Of a DNA stretch of 64,000 nucleotides, positions 1-14,300 are shown piece after piece. The position numbers and the translations under genes are program-made. The notes beneath the pieces were generated by a model. It saw only the letters and a list, made by a program, of their open reading frames with translations, was not told the DNA's origin and did no database searches. Source of the DNA: Cyanoderma ruficeps (lineage: Eukaryota; Chordata; Aves; Passeriformes; Timaliidae); NCBI GenBank assembly GCA_008694505.1, contig VZDJ01000219.1:8597089-8661088 (forward strand). Direction: 5' to 3'. Numbering within the stretch: the stretch's first letter is position 1; each line of letters opens with the position of its first letter.

Positions 1-3000
1 CCAGGCCTGTCTGAGGGAGACAGTCACATGCTAGACCTCACTAGCAGGGCTGCTCATACAGAACAGATTCTGTCTCAGCAGCTCTGAGGGTCTGTTACTA
101 CAAACACATGCTGCAGTCCCCATGTGTGACAGACTCCAGTGCATCTCCATCTCAAAACACGAAACATACTGCTTGCAATCCAGTACAATGTGGACAGAAA
201 TTCTCTGCCTTGGCCAATTTTAACAATCTGGTTTTTTTTTTTAATGGTAATACACAGGACGAACAGTGTGAAGGTCCTTCTATTCATAAAGCATGAGGAC
301 GGAACTCAGGGTGTGGGACTGGCTACCAGACCTCAGCCTTCCCATCAGCTGGGCCTCTGCAATCATTTGCCACATTGCATTCTACATTAAAACCCTCTTG
401 CTCCTCCTAGGCATATAAGTGGATACTTAAAATGGGCTATAAAGTCCTGACTGGGTGAAATTTTATCAACCTACTCAGAAAACTGAGATTTTCTCAGAAA
501 TAAGCTCTGTAGGACTAAAGGTACACATGAACAGGACATTACTTTCTGTTTTGGTCATCGATTCTCTGTTGAAACAGAATCATTAGGACTGAGCAAAAAA
601 CCTGTTGCTATAATGTTTGATTCTCAGACACCTGGTGACAACACAGTCATTAGCAACTACATCACTCTTCTCTCTGTCTAACAGTAAATGTCAAACTCTG
701 CAAGATTCTTTGTTGGTTCTCCAATGTAAAACTCATCTTATTAAACAGGAGTGATACCATCTTTCTTATTAAATGATTGGCTGCATGGAAAATGAGTCTG
801 ACAGCACACCTCAGTGAATCTGTCCTCTGGGTGACTACCTTTGCTATGACCCAGCGATACCCTTAGCTTGTCAGAAGATATTTACATCAAATAATATCAA
901 ACTTTCATTGAAAATACAAAACAAAAGCCCTTCAAGCACCTGCTGTCCCAAAATGACAATGAAAAAATGTTTACTAGAATGAAAAAGTATAAATATTTCA
1001 TAAAAATAAGCATTTCATTAAAATTTCATACTTATCATTTCCCTTCTATTCTGGGAAAAGGATTTTAATTAAAATGTACAGGGCACAAGTGTAAGGTAAA
1101 AGATAGAACTAATAACCACAGGAGAAGAGAAAAAAAAAGGAAGGAAGAAATTACCAAGATATTACCGTGCTAAAGATTTGACCCCTCAGATTTTCCTATT
1201 GCTGACATTCCCTCTCTCAAAAGGTGCAAAGATCTCAGCACTTTAAGTGATAATAGATTCCTGTAAGTGATATTAGAATATTGTTGAGCCCTTGTTTTCA
1301 AAATGTTGGGATGTGCTGGGATTGTGCTGCAATCTTCAAAGCAGCTTGAAGCCAGTTTTGTATCAGAGCAAGGCCCATGATTGAGCCCTTTAGTACCTAA
1401 AGTCAAGAAGAAATCACACTTCTCTGAGTGGTAGTCAATTATGGTATTTACAAAAGGAATTGTGAGGATGGGAAGTTACGTTGTAACTCAGAAGAAAATT
1501 GTCAGGATGAAGTGGAAGGACTACAAAATAATGCTGGAAAACAAGTCAGCCTCTGTAAGTAGAGCTCTTTCTGTCCTTTTCTTAGCTCTGACTTTGCAGT
1601 GTATTTTTATTTAGTAGAAATGTTCTTATAAAGAACATTTATTCTATAAATTCTTGTTATGCTTCTCAGGTGTGCAGTTCTGGGAGGGTCAAGGTGTGGT
1701 GCCTTTATAGCCATGTTTTTCCTGACCTCTGTGTCCTCAGGTTCAGAGAAATGGTAACAGTTGAGACGAATGCCCTGAGGAGGATGTGTGGTTGTTCCAC
1801 AGATGCCACCTTGCTAATTTGCAGTAGTTCAGAGTCTAGAGCTGTCTCTTACATAAAACAAACAGCGTCTTCTTGGAAGAGAAAAAACTTCTCTGAAAAT
1901 GCTGGTACAGGTTATGAAAACCACAAGATAAACAAATGGCCTAGACCTATTCCATAAGTGAACTTTTCTGTTAGAAAGCTTTGGAACAATTGTAATGTCT
2001 TTGAAAATATCGCTAAATTAAAGACTTGGAATTGTATCCATGGCAAAGTATTTTAACTAGCAGCACATGAATTATAGTTCAGAAATGAATATAAAAATAA
2101 TCAATCAGCAAAAAAAAATCTTGAGTTAATTTTAGCTGTAAAGCTAGAATATATCTCATCATTCACAAGCAATAAAAAGAAAGGGAAATTGTTAGATGAG
2201 TACTATAACAGACTCATCAGATAAGTACATAAGATATATGATAACTGCCTTGAAGAGAGAAAAGGGGTTTGGAGGGAAAAGGACTAAAAATGTATTTGTG
2301 AAATAAATGGGGCAGATTATGCTGAGAAGAAATCATACAGCACTAGGAAGTCCTGTTGCAAAGTAACTGTTACAGAATATATCAAACCTGCAGATATTTC
2401 ATTGTGCAGCATCCTCAGAAAGGCTGCATTACAAACTTGATTCTGTGGTTTCTTTTTTGCAACTTGGACACAGAGGTATAAATGTAATGGATTCAGCCGT
2501 AACTTGTCAATGCTCCCTTCAGAGTGTCCACTGGCAATAATTCCACAGCCCATCCTGACGTAAGAAGTTTAACTCTGTCTTTCATAGGACATATTAATCA
2601 TAAATTAGGGTTAATGTGTGTTTTTCATGGTCATATCCTTTGACCACACAGTGGATTAACATATCAGAACATGAGGCGGACTCTTGCCAGGTGTCATATA
2701 ATGGAAGTTACTGTATATTCACTGATAGCAAGGATCTGCTGCAAGAGCCCATCTCCTCAACTCTAAAACTGCATCCAGCAATATCTGTCAAGAAAATGAG
2801 CCAAAATCCTAAAAAGACAGCAAATATTCCCCCAGCAGGGTAACTTGCATTCTTCAGAGCATTGAGCAGTTTTACCTTGAATTCTGAACACATTCTAAAT
2901 TGTAATCTGTTTGGGGAGATCTGCGTGTGATGAAGAAGGAGCTTGTTGCCCTTTTCAGTTTATAATGTCACCAGAAATTAAGTCTGTTTAACAGATGTGA

Positions 3001-6000
3001 AATTCATCATTTCAGTCTTTAACTTGCATTAGAAAGTCACCTTTTCAATAACTGATCCCACTGTGTGTTGTTTACACTGCAAGTATCAAAATAATTCACA
3101 TTAAAACAAGTTTTCTTCAGACAAAAAGAAGCACTTTCCCTGTATTATATGTAAAGAACCAAGTCTCCTAAAACCACATTTCTATGCAGTTTAGCTAAGC
3201 AAAATCCTTGCAAGCAAAATAAATTGAAATAAGAATTAGTTGCACTTAAAAACCCAGATCTTCACCCAGTCAGCACACATTGACAAGAATACTGTTTCCC
3301 TAAATTCCTTAAAAATAAGGTGCACATATGTTACCCTGCTTGTAACTGAAGATATTCTGGTAACATATAAACTGACTGGCTAAACTAATGTTGGTGTTCC
3401 AAATCAATTTCCCTTACACAAATTTACAATACAAGGATTCATTAAGACAAAGAAGAAACAGGTTTGTTATGTGGAATAATATTTATCTAGAAGCTTTGAC
3501 CAAGATAACTTATCCTCAAATTCCAAAGCAAATTAGTTCTTTTCTCCTACTTCTCTGCATTTCATTTACATATATACCAGGCCCTTTCATAATAATCATA
3601 ACAATTCCCTCAGCTTACTGAAATAAACATTAATTCAAAATAAATACATCAACATGCAGATCCTCGAACTGAACAGGGGAAAGAACAAAAACTACTGCAC
3701 ATCAATTCCCCCACACTTACAAATTTCCATATTTGTCAAACTGTGATTAGTCATGAAACTGAACTAAAAATAAAAATTTTAGAGTTTCATAACAAATCAG
3801 GAGGCAATTCCAAAAAAACACTAGTGCCTTTTCCAGGCAAATGAGAACACTTGTTACCTGTTTTTGTCACCATTTCCCCTTTCTTCCCCTTTTTTAATGC
3901 AAGCAAACACTACCAGAAAAAGACTTGACCCTACTCTCATTTGCATTAGTTTAAGAGAACTTTGTCAGTTGTTTTCAGTGGAGGTATTTCAGTAGCATCA
4001 CAGTCCCATGGCGTATGTCAGGTGCAGCTGCAGTCAGATTGTTCCTTTGATTCAAGTCAGGGACAAAGTGAGGAGCTGGGGATCTACAGCAGGGAGAAAG
4101 CAAAACTCAATTTCATACCTAAAGATCCATTCAGCTTAAGGAAACTCCATGACAGTCATCAACATGTCAAACTCATAATTTTTTTTCTGTGTCTTGTGAT
4201 CCCTTTTTTTAGTTTAACAAGTTTGAAAGAAATAGTGGTAGGATGTAGGCAGCTCTCCACCTGGAGTGAGCTGGACAGCTCCACTGAAATCAGTGGATTA
4301 GATCCTCCAGTTAACATAAATCTCCCTGGGATCACTGAAGTTACTCACAAGCCCACCAGTTGGAATAAATTCATATACTGCTCTTAAAATCCATGGTGTT
4401 ACTTTGATTTACAGTCACTAAAGAAGTGTTGCCATGTTATATACCAAATAAAATAGGAAAATTTGACATATTTGTAGGAAATTTCTGGGAGGGAAGCTAC
4501 AGGACTTTATTTTCTTAACAAATGTCTGAAACTGCTGTATCTGTTTGAAATACAGAGTGGGCTTGATTTTGGCTCTGTCCTTTTCCCAGGCTCAAGGATC
4601 ATTGAAGTGATGGGGGGGGTGGTGTTTGCCTAAAACTGTCTCTAAATTCAGTGCGTAACATGAAGCTGTCACAGACATTCATATCCCCTCTATGCTAGGC
4701 CGGGAGGTCAGGCTCTACAGGACACCTCTGCAGTGAGGAGGGAGAGAGAACAAAATCCTGAGGGCAGATAGGAACAGGAGCATGGTGTGAAATCAGCTTC
4801 AACCCTTTTGAGAAGGAAATGCCCCTCTCTTGGCCCTACTTCATTGTCCTTTAGGATGGTGAAACTGTAAAAACATGTGAGAAGCTTTTGGGTGTATCCT
4901 TCCGTGCACTTTCTAGTTATCCAAGGTTCCTCTAAGGAGTTAAACACGATGTTCATGGCTGGAACACTTGACACCAGTCTAAAGCACACATTAAAGAGCT
5001 TATGAACTATTTTCCATAGCCCAGTAATTGTGTATGGGCAGGAAATTGGGTGCAGCTGGACACAAAAAAAAGCACCAAGATGGTACCTGCTCAGTCTCTC
5101 TCATTACTTGCCCCAGGTTTTCCCCGCTTGGCCATGACCACACCATTCTTCTAATTTCCATTCCCTGCCTGTTGTAACCACCTCTGCCTCACCCCTGTGG
5201 GCTCTCCAATGTAATGAAGGGAGAAAAGGATACAGGCCCTTTTTGGTGTAAGCCTCTAAGATGTGAATTTCTGCAAGGTTTTTAATTTTCTGATTTACAA
5301 GAGTATTTTAGACTTACAGGAAATGTTATAATGCTTGGAACCCCCGGCAAAACACAATTTTTTAAGCAACACAATTCTGGTATTTCCTCAACGGTTTATG
5401 TTTTATATCTTTACTCTTCACTTTTCTGGAAAGAGAAGAAAGCGTGATTGGTGTTCAGGTTATCAATGAATTAATAATTGTCACCTTTCTACTCAGGCAA
5501 TTAAAGTGTGGAAACATGTCTTATTACAAAAGTCAGTCTCTACTTGGACCATTTTTCCACAATAACAGCGAGGTTTGTGTATGCACATTTACTGTAATAA
5601 TGTCAAAGTTCAGTCATACGCAGAGTTTATTAGATTTTGTTTTATTCTTTCCCTTGAATTATTCATTGGATATCTATAATTTCCCAAAGAATAATTTCAT
5701 AAAGTGCTGCAGCAATAAAACTTTCCATATATAGCACACCAATGTGAATGGTATTTATGATGTACTCAAAGGAAAATCAGCCTGTTACATTAATCATATA
5801 AAACTATTGAAAAATTACATTTAATCATTTCTATTTCAAAATAAAACCTGCTCAGAGTTTTAAAACCTGTGAGAAACCTAGAATTAAATTTCATACAACA
5901 TTGCCTGCAACAGTATATATAATTATTCAATACTTCCAGGTTTGTCTGGTGTTCAGTAATCTCTCATCTCATTTTCTCTGAATTGTGAGTTGTATTTAAT

Positions 6001-9000
6001 ATTTTTTATTTAGTACTTTTTGCTTAGAATGTTCCAGCTTTAATAAGGAGAAACAGCAAGATAGATAAAGCCTTGTCTTTTGGTCAAGACTCAGCAGTGA
6101 GATGTCTCCTTCCTCAACCCCAGCTCTGACTCGGGGCACCAGGGCACAGCTTCCAGAACCTTCTCTGATTATCCCAGGCCCTGTGACTGGAAGCACCACC
6201 CTCCAGGACTTGTGCTGGCACCCAGGGCAGGACACAGCAGATTTTTACAGAGTACCACAAATTTCCTGTGGGTGACTGTCCATCCAGCAGCTGGATGAAG
6301 GAACAAAATGTGGCCCACTCAAGATTATCACTAGAAATGTGGTGACACTGCGATTTTAAGTAGCTTTAGTAAGATTAGTAAACTTTTTTGAATGCCACCT
6401 AGTTAGAAGATTAATTTTTCCCTATGTTTGACTTCTGAGAGCACTGAAACTCACTGTAATTCAATTTGATCTCTCTGACAATTAAACTTTCCAGACTTTA
6501 CTCTGACTGTACAAAGTCAAGAGAAAGTCAAGTCTGAGGACAAAACCTGCTCTTCATTAGGCCAAAAAGCAGAGGTTCTGCCTTGTGCTCCTGGCAGGAT
6601 CATGTGCACTGTAAGCCAAATCATGCTGACATCTTTCAGATGTTTGAAAAGCTAAATAGGGTGTACCAAGATGCTGAGTATGTGGCATATGAAATCAAAT
6701 AAAAAATGAGTATGCATGATTCTTAATGAACCAGAATATATTGTCATAGAGATTTACGTTTGTCAGGACTGCAGAAACATTCCATAAAGTCAATTCTTCA
6801 AAAGCTGGTATCTATACATAAACAACTATGTGCTTAATTAGAAAATAAATCCATGGAAATATAATAAAGCCTTCATGAACTCTAAAAAGCAAAACGTGTG
6901 TGTATAGAATATACAACCTATATATATAGCTGAAATGTTTCAGAATTTTATGGTCCCTACAAAGGAAGCAAAGAATAAACAATTGGTATAATATTAACAA
7001 CCTCAGCTTTCAGCTTTGAACATTAATAACTTATTTGAAATAGCTCAGCCTCCTGTATATGAGCCACCCTGTAGTGCTTCAGCTGATTTGGATTCTCTTT
7101 GTGCAGAAACCTTTTAGCTAATCATTTTCATCTCTGTGTGTCAATAAATCTTGCATCTCTAGGGCAATGACTTTTACTCAGCAAATGTTAAGCAGAAATA
7201 AAACCGCCCAGAACAGTCTAAGCATGAGAATTTCAATAAGAATTTAGCAATATATTGATCCAATCCTCCCCCTTCTGACTTTTCATTACTATGTCACTTT
7301 CAGCTCCTGAATTCAATAAGATAAAAAGCTCAAATAGCATGTGACTTATGGACTTTAGCCAACTCTACTAAAATTATTTTAAATGGCTTCTTCACAAACA
7401 GTAAACTCAAAAAATGGTCAATAATCTGTTCTTGAAGGGAAGATTTGACAGCCACAGACTACAAGAGAGTGACTTCATCTAGAGACAATGTAAAAGGTAG
7501 AAATTAGAAAATAAAAAATTAATATATGCAATAGTATGAAAAGAATCAATGCAATGAAAAGTCATGTTTCTGTGGATTTCTAAATGTAACATATGTTCTA
7601 CATTTCCTCTTTCTTGGAAGCCAATTGACTAAGTTCCTACATTTTGCATTGTTTCATAAATAAAATAAAATAAAGTTAAAGTAACTCCTGTGTAATTATT
7701 TATAAGTATCTATCACCTAAAAGCCACTTGGTTGTGTCAAACCACACTTCCTGCACACCAGATGAGCAAATATTTCCTTTCCCTTACTATTTATCAATGA
7801 GAACCAGAAGATAATCAATAGTCACCAAAAAACCAAACTGATTGAAAACCCACCCTGCCACTAAAAATGGTCATTGAAAAGTTCCTCACTACTCTTATTT
7901 TCCATGTTTAAACTGTAGCCCAGACAGACAGCAGAGACACTATGGCTCTTCAGCCCTAACGCCTGTGGTGAGTGATGAGTGCCAAATCTGAAATCCACAA
8001 CATAGATAATTGTCTGCCTCCATGGTCATCATGACAACTGAGGAATGTCCATCAACATTTCCCAGATATTTACACCTATGGCACCCTGTGAGAGGCTGAG
8101 GAACAGATCAGGGGGTGGATGTGCCAACAGGATTGGGAAAATCACCATGCACACAACATCTGGGGAGTATCGCTGAATTAATGTACAGTTGCATTAACAG
8201 TGACTGCCAGAGGAATTAAAGTCTATACTGCATAGCATCACAGAAAGACATGTAAAAGTTATTTAAATTATTTTCACTGATAAAAAAAATAATAGTATTA
8301 TAACTTACTTTGAATCATTGCCTTAGGAACACAAAGTTCATAGAAGTCAGCACACCTAGCTGCTTCTTTTTTTTCTTTTTTCTATTTCCCAACATTAAAA
8401 TAAGTCACATTATATGATTATAAAGGAAGTATTTAAGAAAATAATCCTTTTATCAAAAAGAAAAAATAATTTTCAGCTAGGTAAATTTGTGAAGTTTGAG
8501 CTTCAAGACACATCCATGTCACTGAAGAGCTGCACCTGACAATGTAGCAGAAATACTGGGGACAGCAGTTTTCAGCAGGTTTTGCAGAAAGGTTTGCCCA
8601 GACAGAAACTGATAACCTATAAATCCAGGTAAGATATAACACAATTGGTGTATGAGAGAATATTTAACATGGCCCTCTCAAATAAACCTCACCTCAGGCT
8701 TCTGAGTACCTGAAGTATTTTTCAAGATCTCACTGCAAATTCGTAAACTTAACCATAATAAAAGTCCAAATAATCTGAAGCTTGATCCAGAGTCTTTCAC
8801 AGATTGTCTTCATAACATTCTCGCATAACAAAAGGAAATTATGTAATTAGTCGTGACAATTGACTTCTTAAAAATGTAAATTTAGCTGCAGTGTCCGTGC
8901 ACTTTATTAGCTGCAGTTCTGATGCATGAGCTACAAAGTCTGCTTGTTCACACTGTATGTGTCTCTTCTGAGACTGGGAAAAAGAACAATGTAATTAGAA

Positions 9001-11094
9001 ATAATCCTGCCAAGAACAAATATCAAAGAAGAAAATCTAGAAGAAAAAACTGGGGTTTTCTTCCCTATTGGCCGGATGAGTCCATTAACCATGATGTGGA
9101 CTGTGATCTTATCTCAAGCAAAGATACATTAGGCCATTTCACAACTATCTGGTCATTACATCTTTTAAAAATATTGTTATATTTTCTAAAAATAATGGGA
9201 CCTGCACAAAACCTGCTGATTGTTATAAAACCCAAACAGGACAAAGTGTGAATCCACAGAATATATTTAGCACTACGTAAACCGAGATGCAGAGAAGAAA
9301 CAAGCTTTGCTTTATGTAATGTTGTTGCCTGAACTCTAACCCTTGTAAGGGGGGAAAAAATGCTTTTTATGAGGTTCTAGTCTCTCCAGTTATTTGGTAC
9401 TAATGACTTAACAGCAATGTTTGAAAGCAAACCTAATTTTTAAGCGAGCCAGAATCCTGGGTCTTTGGAGATTATCACTGGAGATCAAAGTCAGTAACAA
9501 ATATCCAGAACTGAGCAGAGAATGTCAGGGTTGTTTTCTTAGTTCATAGAAGCTTCTGAGTTTTATATGGTCCCCCTGCTAATTAAGATTCAATATAACA
9601 GTTAGATGTGATCTTTGGTGTCTTCTACACCTGAATAATATTTTCTGACATTTAAGTCAAGCTAAATCTGAGTGTTTTAGTGACAGTAATGAACTGTATA
9701 TTCAGAACTATATTAAAAAAGTTTCCCAGGTTGGGTTTCCTAAGTTTCGTTTGCAAATGTGGAAGTAGCAACACACTGAAGTCTTTTTAGGCTGATCCCA
9801 TGAGCTGTTATAATATTTCAAGATTAAGATAAAAATCGAATGTATCTCTGTAAAGAAAAATTTAATCTGGTTTTTATTTCCTATTGTACAATGCAATGTT
9901 TCTACAAGTAGTACCAAAAAAAAAAAAAAAATAGCCTTTTTTAAGACTGAAAGGCCTGGGAATTTTGAGGCAGAAATTCAGTCCAGCAAAAATTGCTACT
10001 TATATCAAGGCATAGCTGCTATTTCATAATATTTTCTATTATCATCATTAAAAAAACCCCATAACATCAAGTTCTTTCTTTTATGCTTTACAATTCAATT
10101 AATTAGTCAGAAATAAGTCAGGGAAAGAGGTGGGTGAAAGATTCTCAGTTCTGAAAAGGAGACCACTGTTTTTAAACTCTTGTTTTAGACTGATAATATA
10201 AAACAACAGAAAAAGTCATAGTTAGGAGAACATGAAAATTAAAACCAAGCCATAATAACTCTCACATCATAACATAATTTTTTCCAGCAAAAATACAAGC
10301 CGTTAAATTACAAACTCAGGAATAACAACTTACTCAGCAAAACTGTAGGGCTCTCTGCCAGCTCTTGAGTCATCACAGAATGTTGATGCCACGTGTTTCT
10401 CACAGCAGCTGAATTTTCATCAGAGTGTGCAGTATAGCAGGTAGGAAACTATCACAGTCAAAGGAAAAAGTCAAGTAGGAGCAGGCAGTGATATGGAAAT
10501 TAGACTGGTCTAACTATGACCATAACTGGTCATTACACAGGTCAAACGAGTAGAAGGAGAACTAAACAAAAAAATGGGAACATGGCCTTTCCTGAGATGC
10601 CTAATTTTTTGTGTTGGCAAGGCTCAAATTCTAACTTTTTTATTCCCAAGATCACTCAAATCAGAAAAATTAGGCATATGCTTAAGAAAAGTAGATTGTT
10701 AAGTGCCACCTATAGAACGGATTTCTCAAACTGCAGCAGATACCAAAGATGTCCTTGCCAGCTTGCATGATTCACAAAGATTAGACTTTTTGTATTGATG
10801 GTCTTCTAAAAAGAGGAAAAAAAAGTAACATTCCAAATTAATATTTGACTTGTTTTTTTGAAAATGCATATTGTAACATTAAAAAAGTTTTTAAATTGTG
10901 AGAGGGAGAGACTTACTAGAAAGTAAAAAGGATTATACCTAGATTTTCAATTTAATAACATAAGTTCCTGCCCTGTAACTGAAGTGAGATATAATTTCCC
11001 ATGGAGAGAATAGGTCCCTCCTCCAATTATATGTTTTCATCCTTTCACTTTCTCTGCCATCATTTGACTTTTATTGAGTTCATTCAACTCTCCA
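1..11094. other. AT-rich intergenic stretch, no gene seen
   Basis: I see no run of exons with matching splice phases and no recognisable protein family on either strand. The open reading frames here are short, low-complexity and flanked by stops. The stretch holds scattered A/T homopolymers, for example 9917-9931, and no GC-rich promoter-like segment. It could be intergenic or part of a large intron of a neighbouring gene; in human the gene on this side of RUFY1 is ADAMTS2, but nothing of it is recognisable here. Confidence 0.6.
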
Positions 11095-11368
11095 NNNNNN
11101 NNNNNNNNNNNNNNNNNNNNNNNNNNNNNNNNNNNNNNNNNNNNNNNNNNNNNNNNNNNNNNNNNNNNNNNNNNNNNNNNNNNNNNNNNNNNNNNNNNNN
11201 NNNNNNNNNNNNNNNNNNNNNNNNNNNNNNNNNNNNNNNNNNNNNNNNNNNNNNNNNNNNNNNNNNNNNNNNNNNNNNNNNNNNNNNNNNNNNNNNNNNN
11301 NNNNNNNNNNNNNNNNNNNNNNNNNNNNNNNNNNNNNNNNNNNNNNNNNNNNNNNNNNNNNNNNNNNN
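11095..11368. other. Assembly gap (274 N)
   Basis: An unbroken run of N. The flanking bases are ordinary AT-rich sequence, so the gap hides nothing that can be inferred. Open frames running through it are artefacts. Confidence 0.99.
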
Positions 11369-14300
11369 TGGAAGTTGTGAGCTCCTGCTCTAGCTCAGAC
11401 ATAATGCAAGATTTAATACCAAAGATGGACATCTATTAACCTGTGTAGGAAAACACCTGAGGATTTTTTTTGTTTCTTACAATTTGTTATAAGCCCCAAT
11501 TCAATCTCTTCTTCCTATGGTCCCTAAGGACCATGCATGTTACATTTGATTTGGCCTAAAATACAAAGGTTTTCTGGATTTTTAAATTAAAGTAACAATA
11601 AACATCACAACTATTATCATAAAGAAGGTCCCTAACTTAAGGAAACTTCTCAGAGCAAATTCTCAAAGCAAATTCTTACGAGTTTCCTGTGGCTCCTGTC
11701 CTGTTCATGAGTATAAATTAAACCTACTTTACAGAGATTTGGATCTCATGTCAATTATTCACTGCAGAGATTGAAATTTTGATTAGAAGGATCTAAAATC
11801 ACTTGACTTTTTTTTTCCTTCTCAACAAGCAGGGATCATATTTTTAATTAATGCCAGCAAAGTTCCTTTTCATAAAGCAATATAACTTTTAGTTGAGACA
11901 GCAATGTGATCATGACAGCATCACTCTACCGACTTAGGAAACATAAAGAAGGAAGATAAATACAAAAGGCAGAATTGAGAATTAAGGCCCAAAGTTCAGA
12001 TCTAGGCACTACCTCCAAACTATCACAAAACTGGTTTTAATAAATTTCAGAGATACTTCTGGCATAAAGTAAATATTTCCCTTTAGACTCTGTGCTCAGT
12101 GCATCTCAGAGCTGCTCTAGAAGTAAAACTTTACATAATCAGTTGTCACGGTTTAACCCCAGCTGGCAACTAAGCAACGTGGAGCTGCTCACTCACTTCC
12201 CCACCAGTGGGAAATCAAATAACTGACTGTTCTGATTCTGATCTCAAATTGAATTTAAAAAGAAGTTTAGCTAATTAGGAATCTCTACAGAATGTCATAG
12301 TCAAATGAAAAGAGATATGTATCAGAAATTATTTTGAAAAAGTTAACTTGCGCCTAGATGCATAGTTGCGTTATTTTTTGTATCCACACTGACCAGAGGC
12401 TAGCCTGAAAAAAAGATGGATTTTTGATAAAATAGTGGCCGTGCCTATATTAACTGATGTTTTCTTTAATTGGGTTTTATAAAATATGAGCACGATGGTG
12501 AGAAATCATAAGTCAGTTATGGAAGGGAAAAAATAGAACTTTCCTCTGTTATCCCACAGTCTTAAAATACTTCAAAATCTCTTACATTCTGTTTATTCAG
12601 GACAAAATTTTGCTCTTTCCTTCCCTCCATCTTTCTTATTCTGGGATTCATCAAATCTACATAATTTCTCAAGCAGTTATAAATTTTGCAGCTCAGTCTC
12701 TACAAACAGCAAATAACAGAAATACTTTACTTTCAAAGACACATAATGAGCTGAAGTTAGAAGCCTGTGGCAAATTTAGTTGGTTTTGGTTAATGAAAAT
12801 TTATAGCTTTCACTGTGAAACATTTTCTCTACAACCAGACATAAAAGTAACTTTAACTGGAAGCACTCCAATTCAACAGCAGCACATTACAATAATTTTT
12901 TTAAAACAGTAGCATTAAATATATGTCTACTTACCCAAACCACATTAGCTCTCGTTGTGCCAGGCATGATACATGCATTTAGTAATACAATGAGAAGTCT
13001 CTGCTCCAAACAGCCTGCAGCCTGCATAGAGAAAATTAAGGAAGATAGCGACCATTCCGTAAAAAGAGTACTAAGGCCAAGTTTGGAATCATAAACAATG
13101 TGTCACGACATAAATAAACTACCCAAAACCTGGGTAGAAAACAAATATCTAAATTTCCATGCAGTGTCTCAGCCATAAAACTTCTCCTTACGAGTAAAAG
13201 GCAGTATCACTTAATAGTAAACTGTGAAGTTTTTTAATCAAGCAGTTTTTCTCTTACATAAAAACATAACATTTTCTCCAAAAATCAAAGCTAACTATCT
13301 TTCTGACACCATGCAACTCCCCAATGACTTCTCAATTTGCAACTCAAATACAACGAATGGAACTGCCTTTATATCCTATTTACTCATCTTCTTCCACAGC
13401 ATCTCCAGATTTTCTCCTTCACCTGAAAGTGGTGGTGGATTTTTAAGAAACAAAACACCAATAGTACCACGGAGGTCTTGAGAGGGGATGCCTGACTGGC
13501 AAGAACCATCATAATTGGAACTTTTGGAGATGCACCTGAAATGTCAGCCTGTTGTGGGAGTTCCAAGACAGCAGTGGTTACCCACAAATATAATACAGGG
13601 AAAGAAAAGATATTTTCCTTCCATGTTTGCAGACTGCATATGGCAACCCTGACACAGGCAAAGACCAAAGCAGGGCCTCAGCATTATGTGACAGTGGCTT
13701 GGGTGGCCTCATGCCCTCAACCATTATAAAGCATTGACTCAGGGGACAGCAACACCAACATATCCTCGATACTGCACTGGGAGCTTATGAATTCTGACAA
13801 GATCACAGCCTGAAGTGATAATTGGCAGAGAATGATGGGATTTTTTTTTTTTTATTGCTCTTATTGCATTTAAAAAAAGAAATGTTTGGTTTATGTTTAG
13901 TGGAAAAACAACAAAACTCTTCGGCTTAAGCCTTTATTACTACATTTGGGCTTCACAATTTGCCTTCCTCACTTCAGTCAATAGAGCCATTTTCACATGA
14001 GGGTTTGGGGATTTTTTTGCTTTTTAAAAGAGGTCCTGAAAATTTTGCTACAGTTAATAACACTGTTCCTAATACTAATAGTTACTAATACTAAAACAAT
14101 TTCCAACAGCAGTTAGGCCAATGTGTAAAATCTTCTGAAATTATTAGACCAAAGAGGAAAAGAAAAGATGGCAAGACACTGTGTCTTAACAGTGGGATGC
14201 CAATTACCACTCTCTGTTAACAAAACACAGCCATCTACCAGATGTGTCTTTGCCTCCTCACTTGCACAAAGTGGCAATTCAATTAGAGGTCTCTTTCTTC

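Noticed and set aside
11001..11439. Open reading frames across the N run
   Set aside because: They consist mostly of unknown residues and exist only because N is never a stop.
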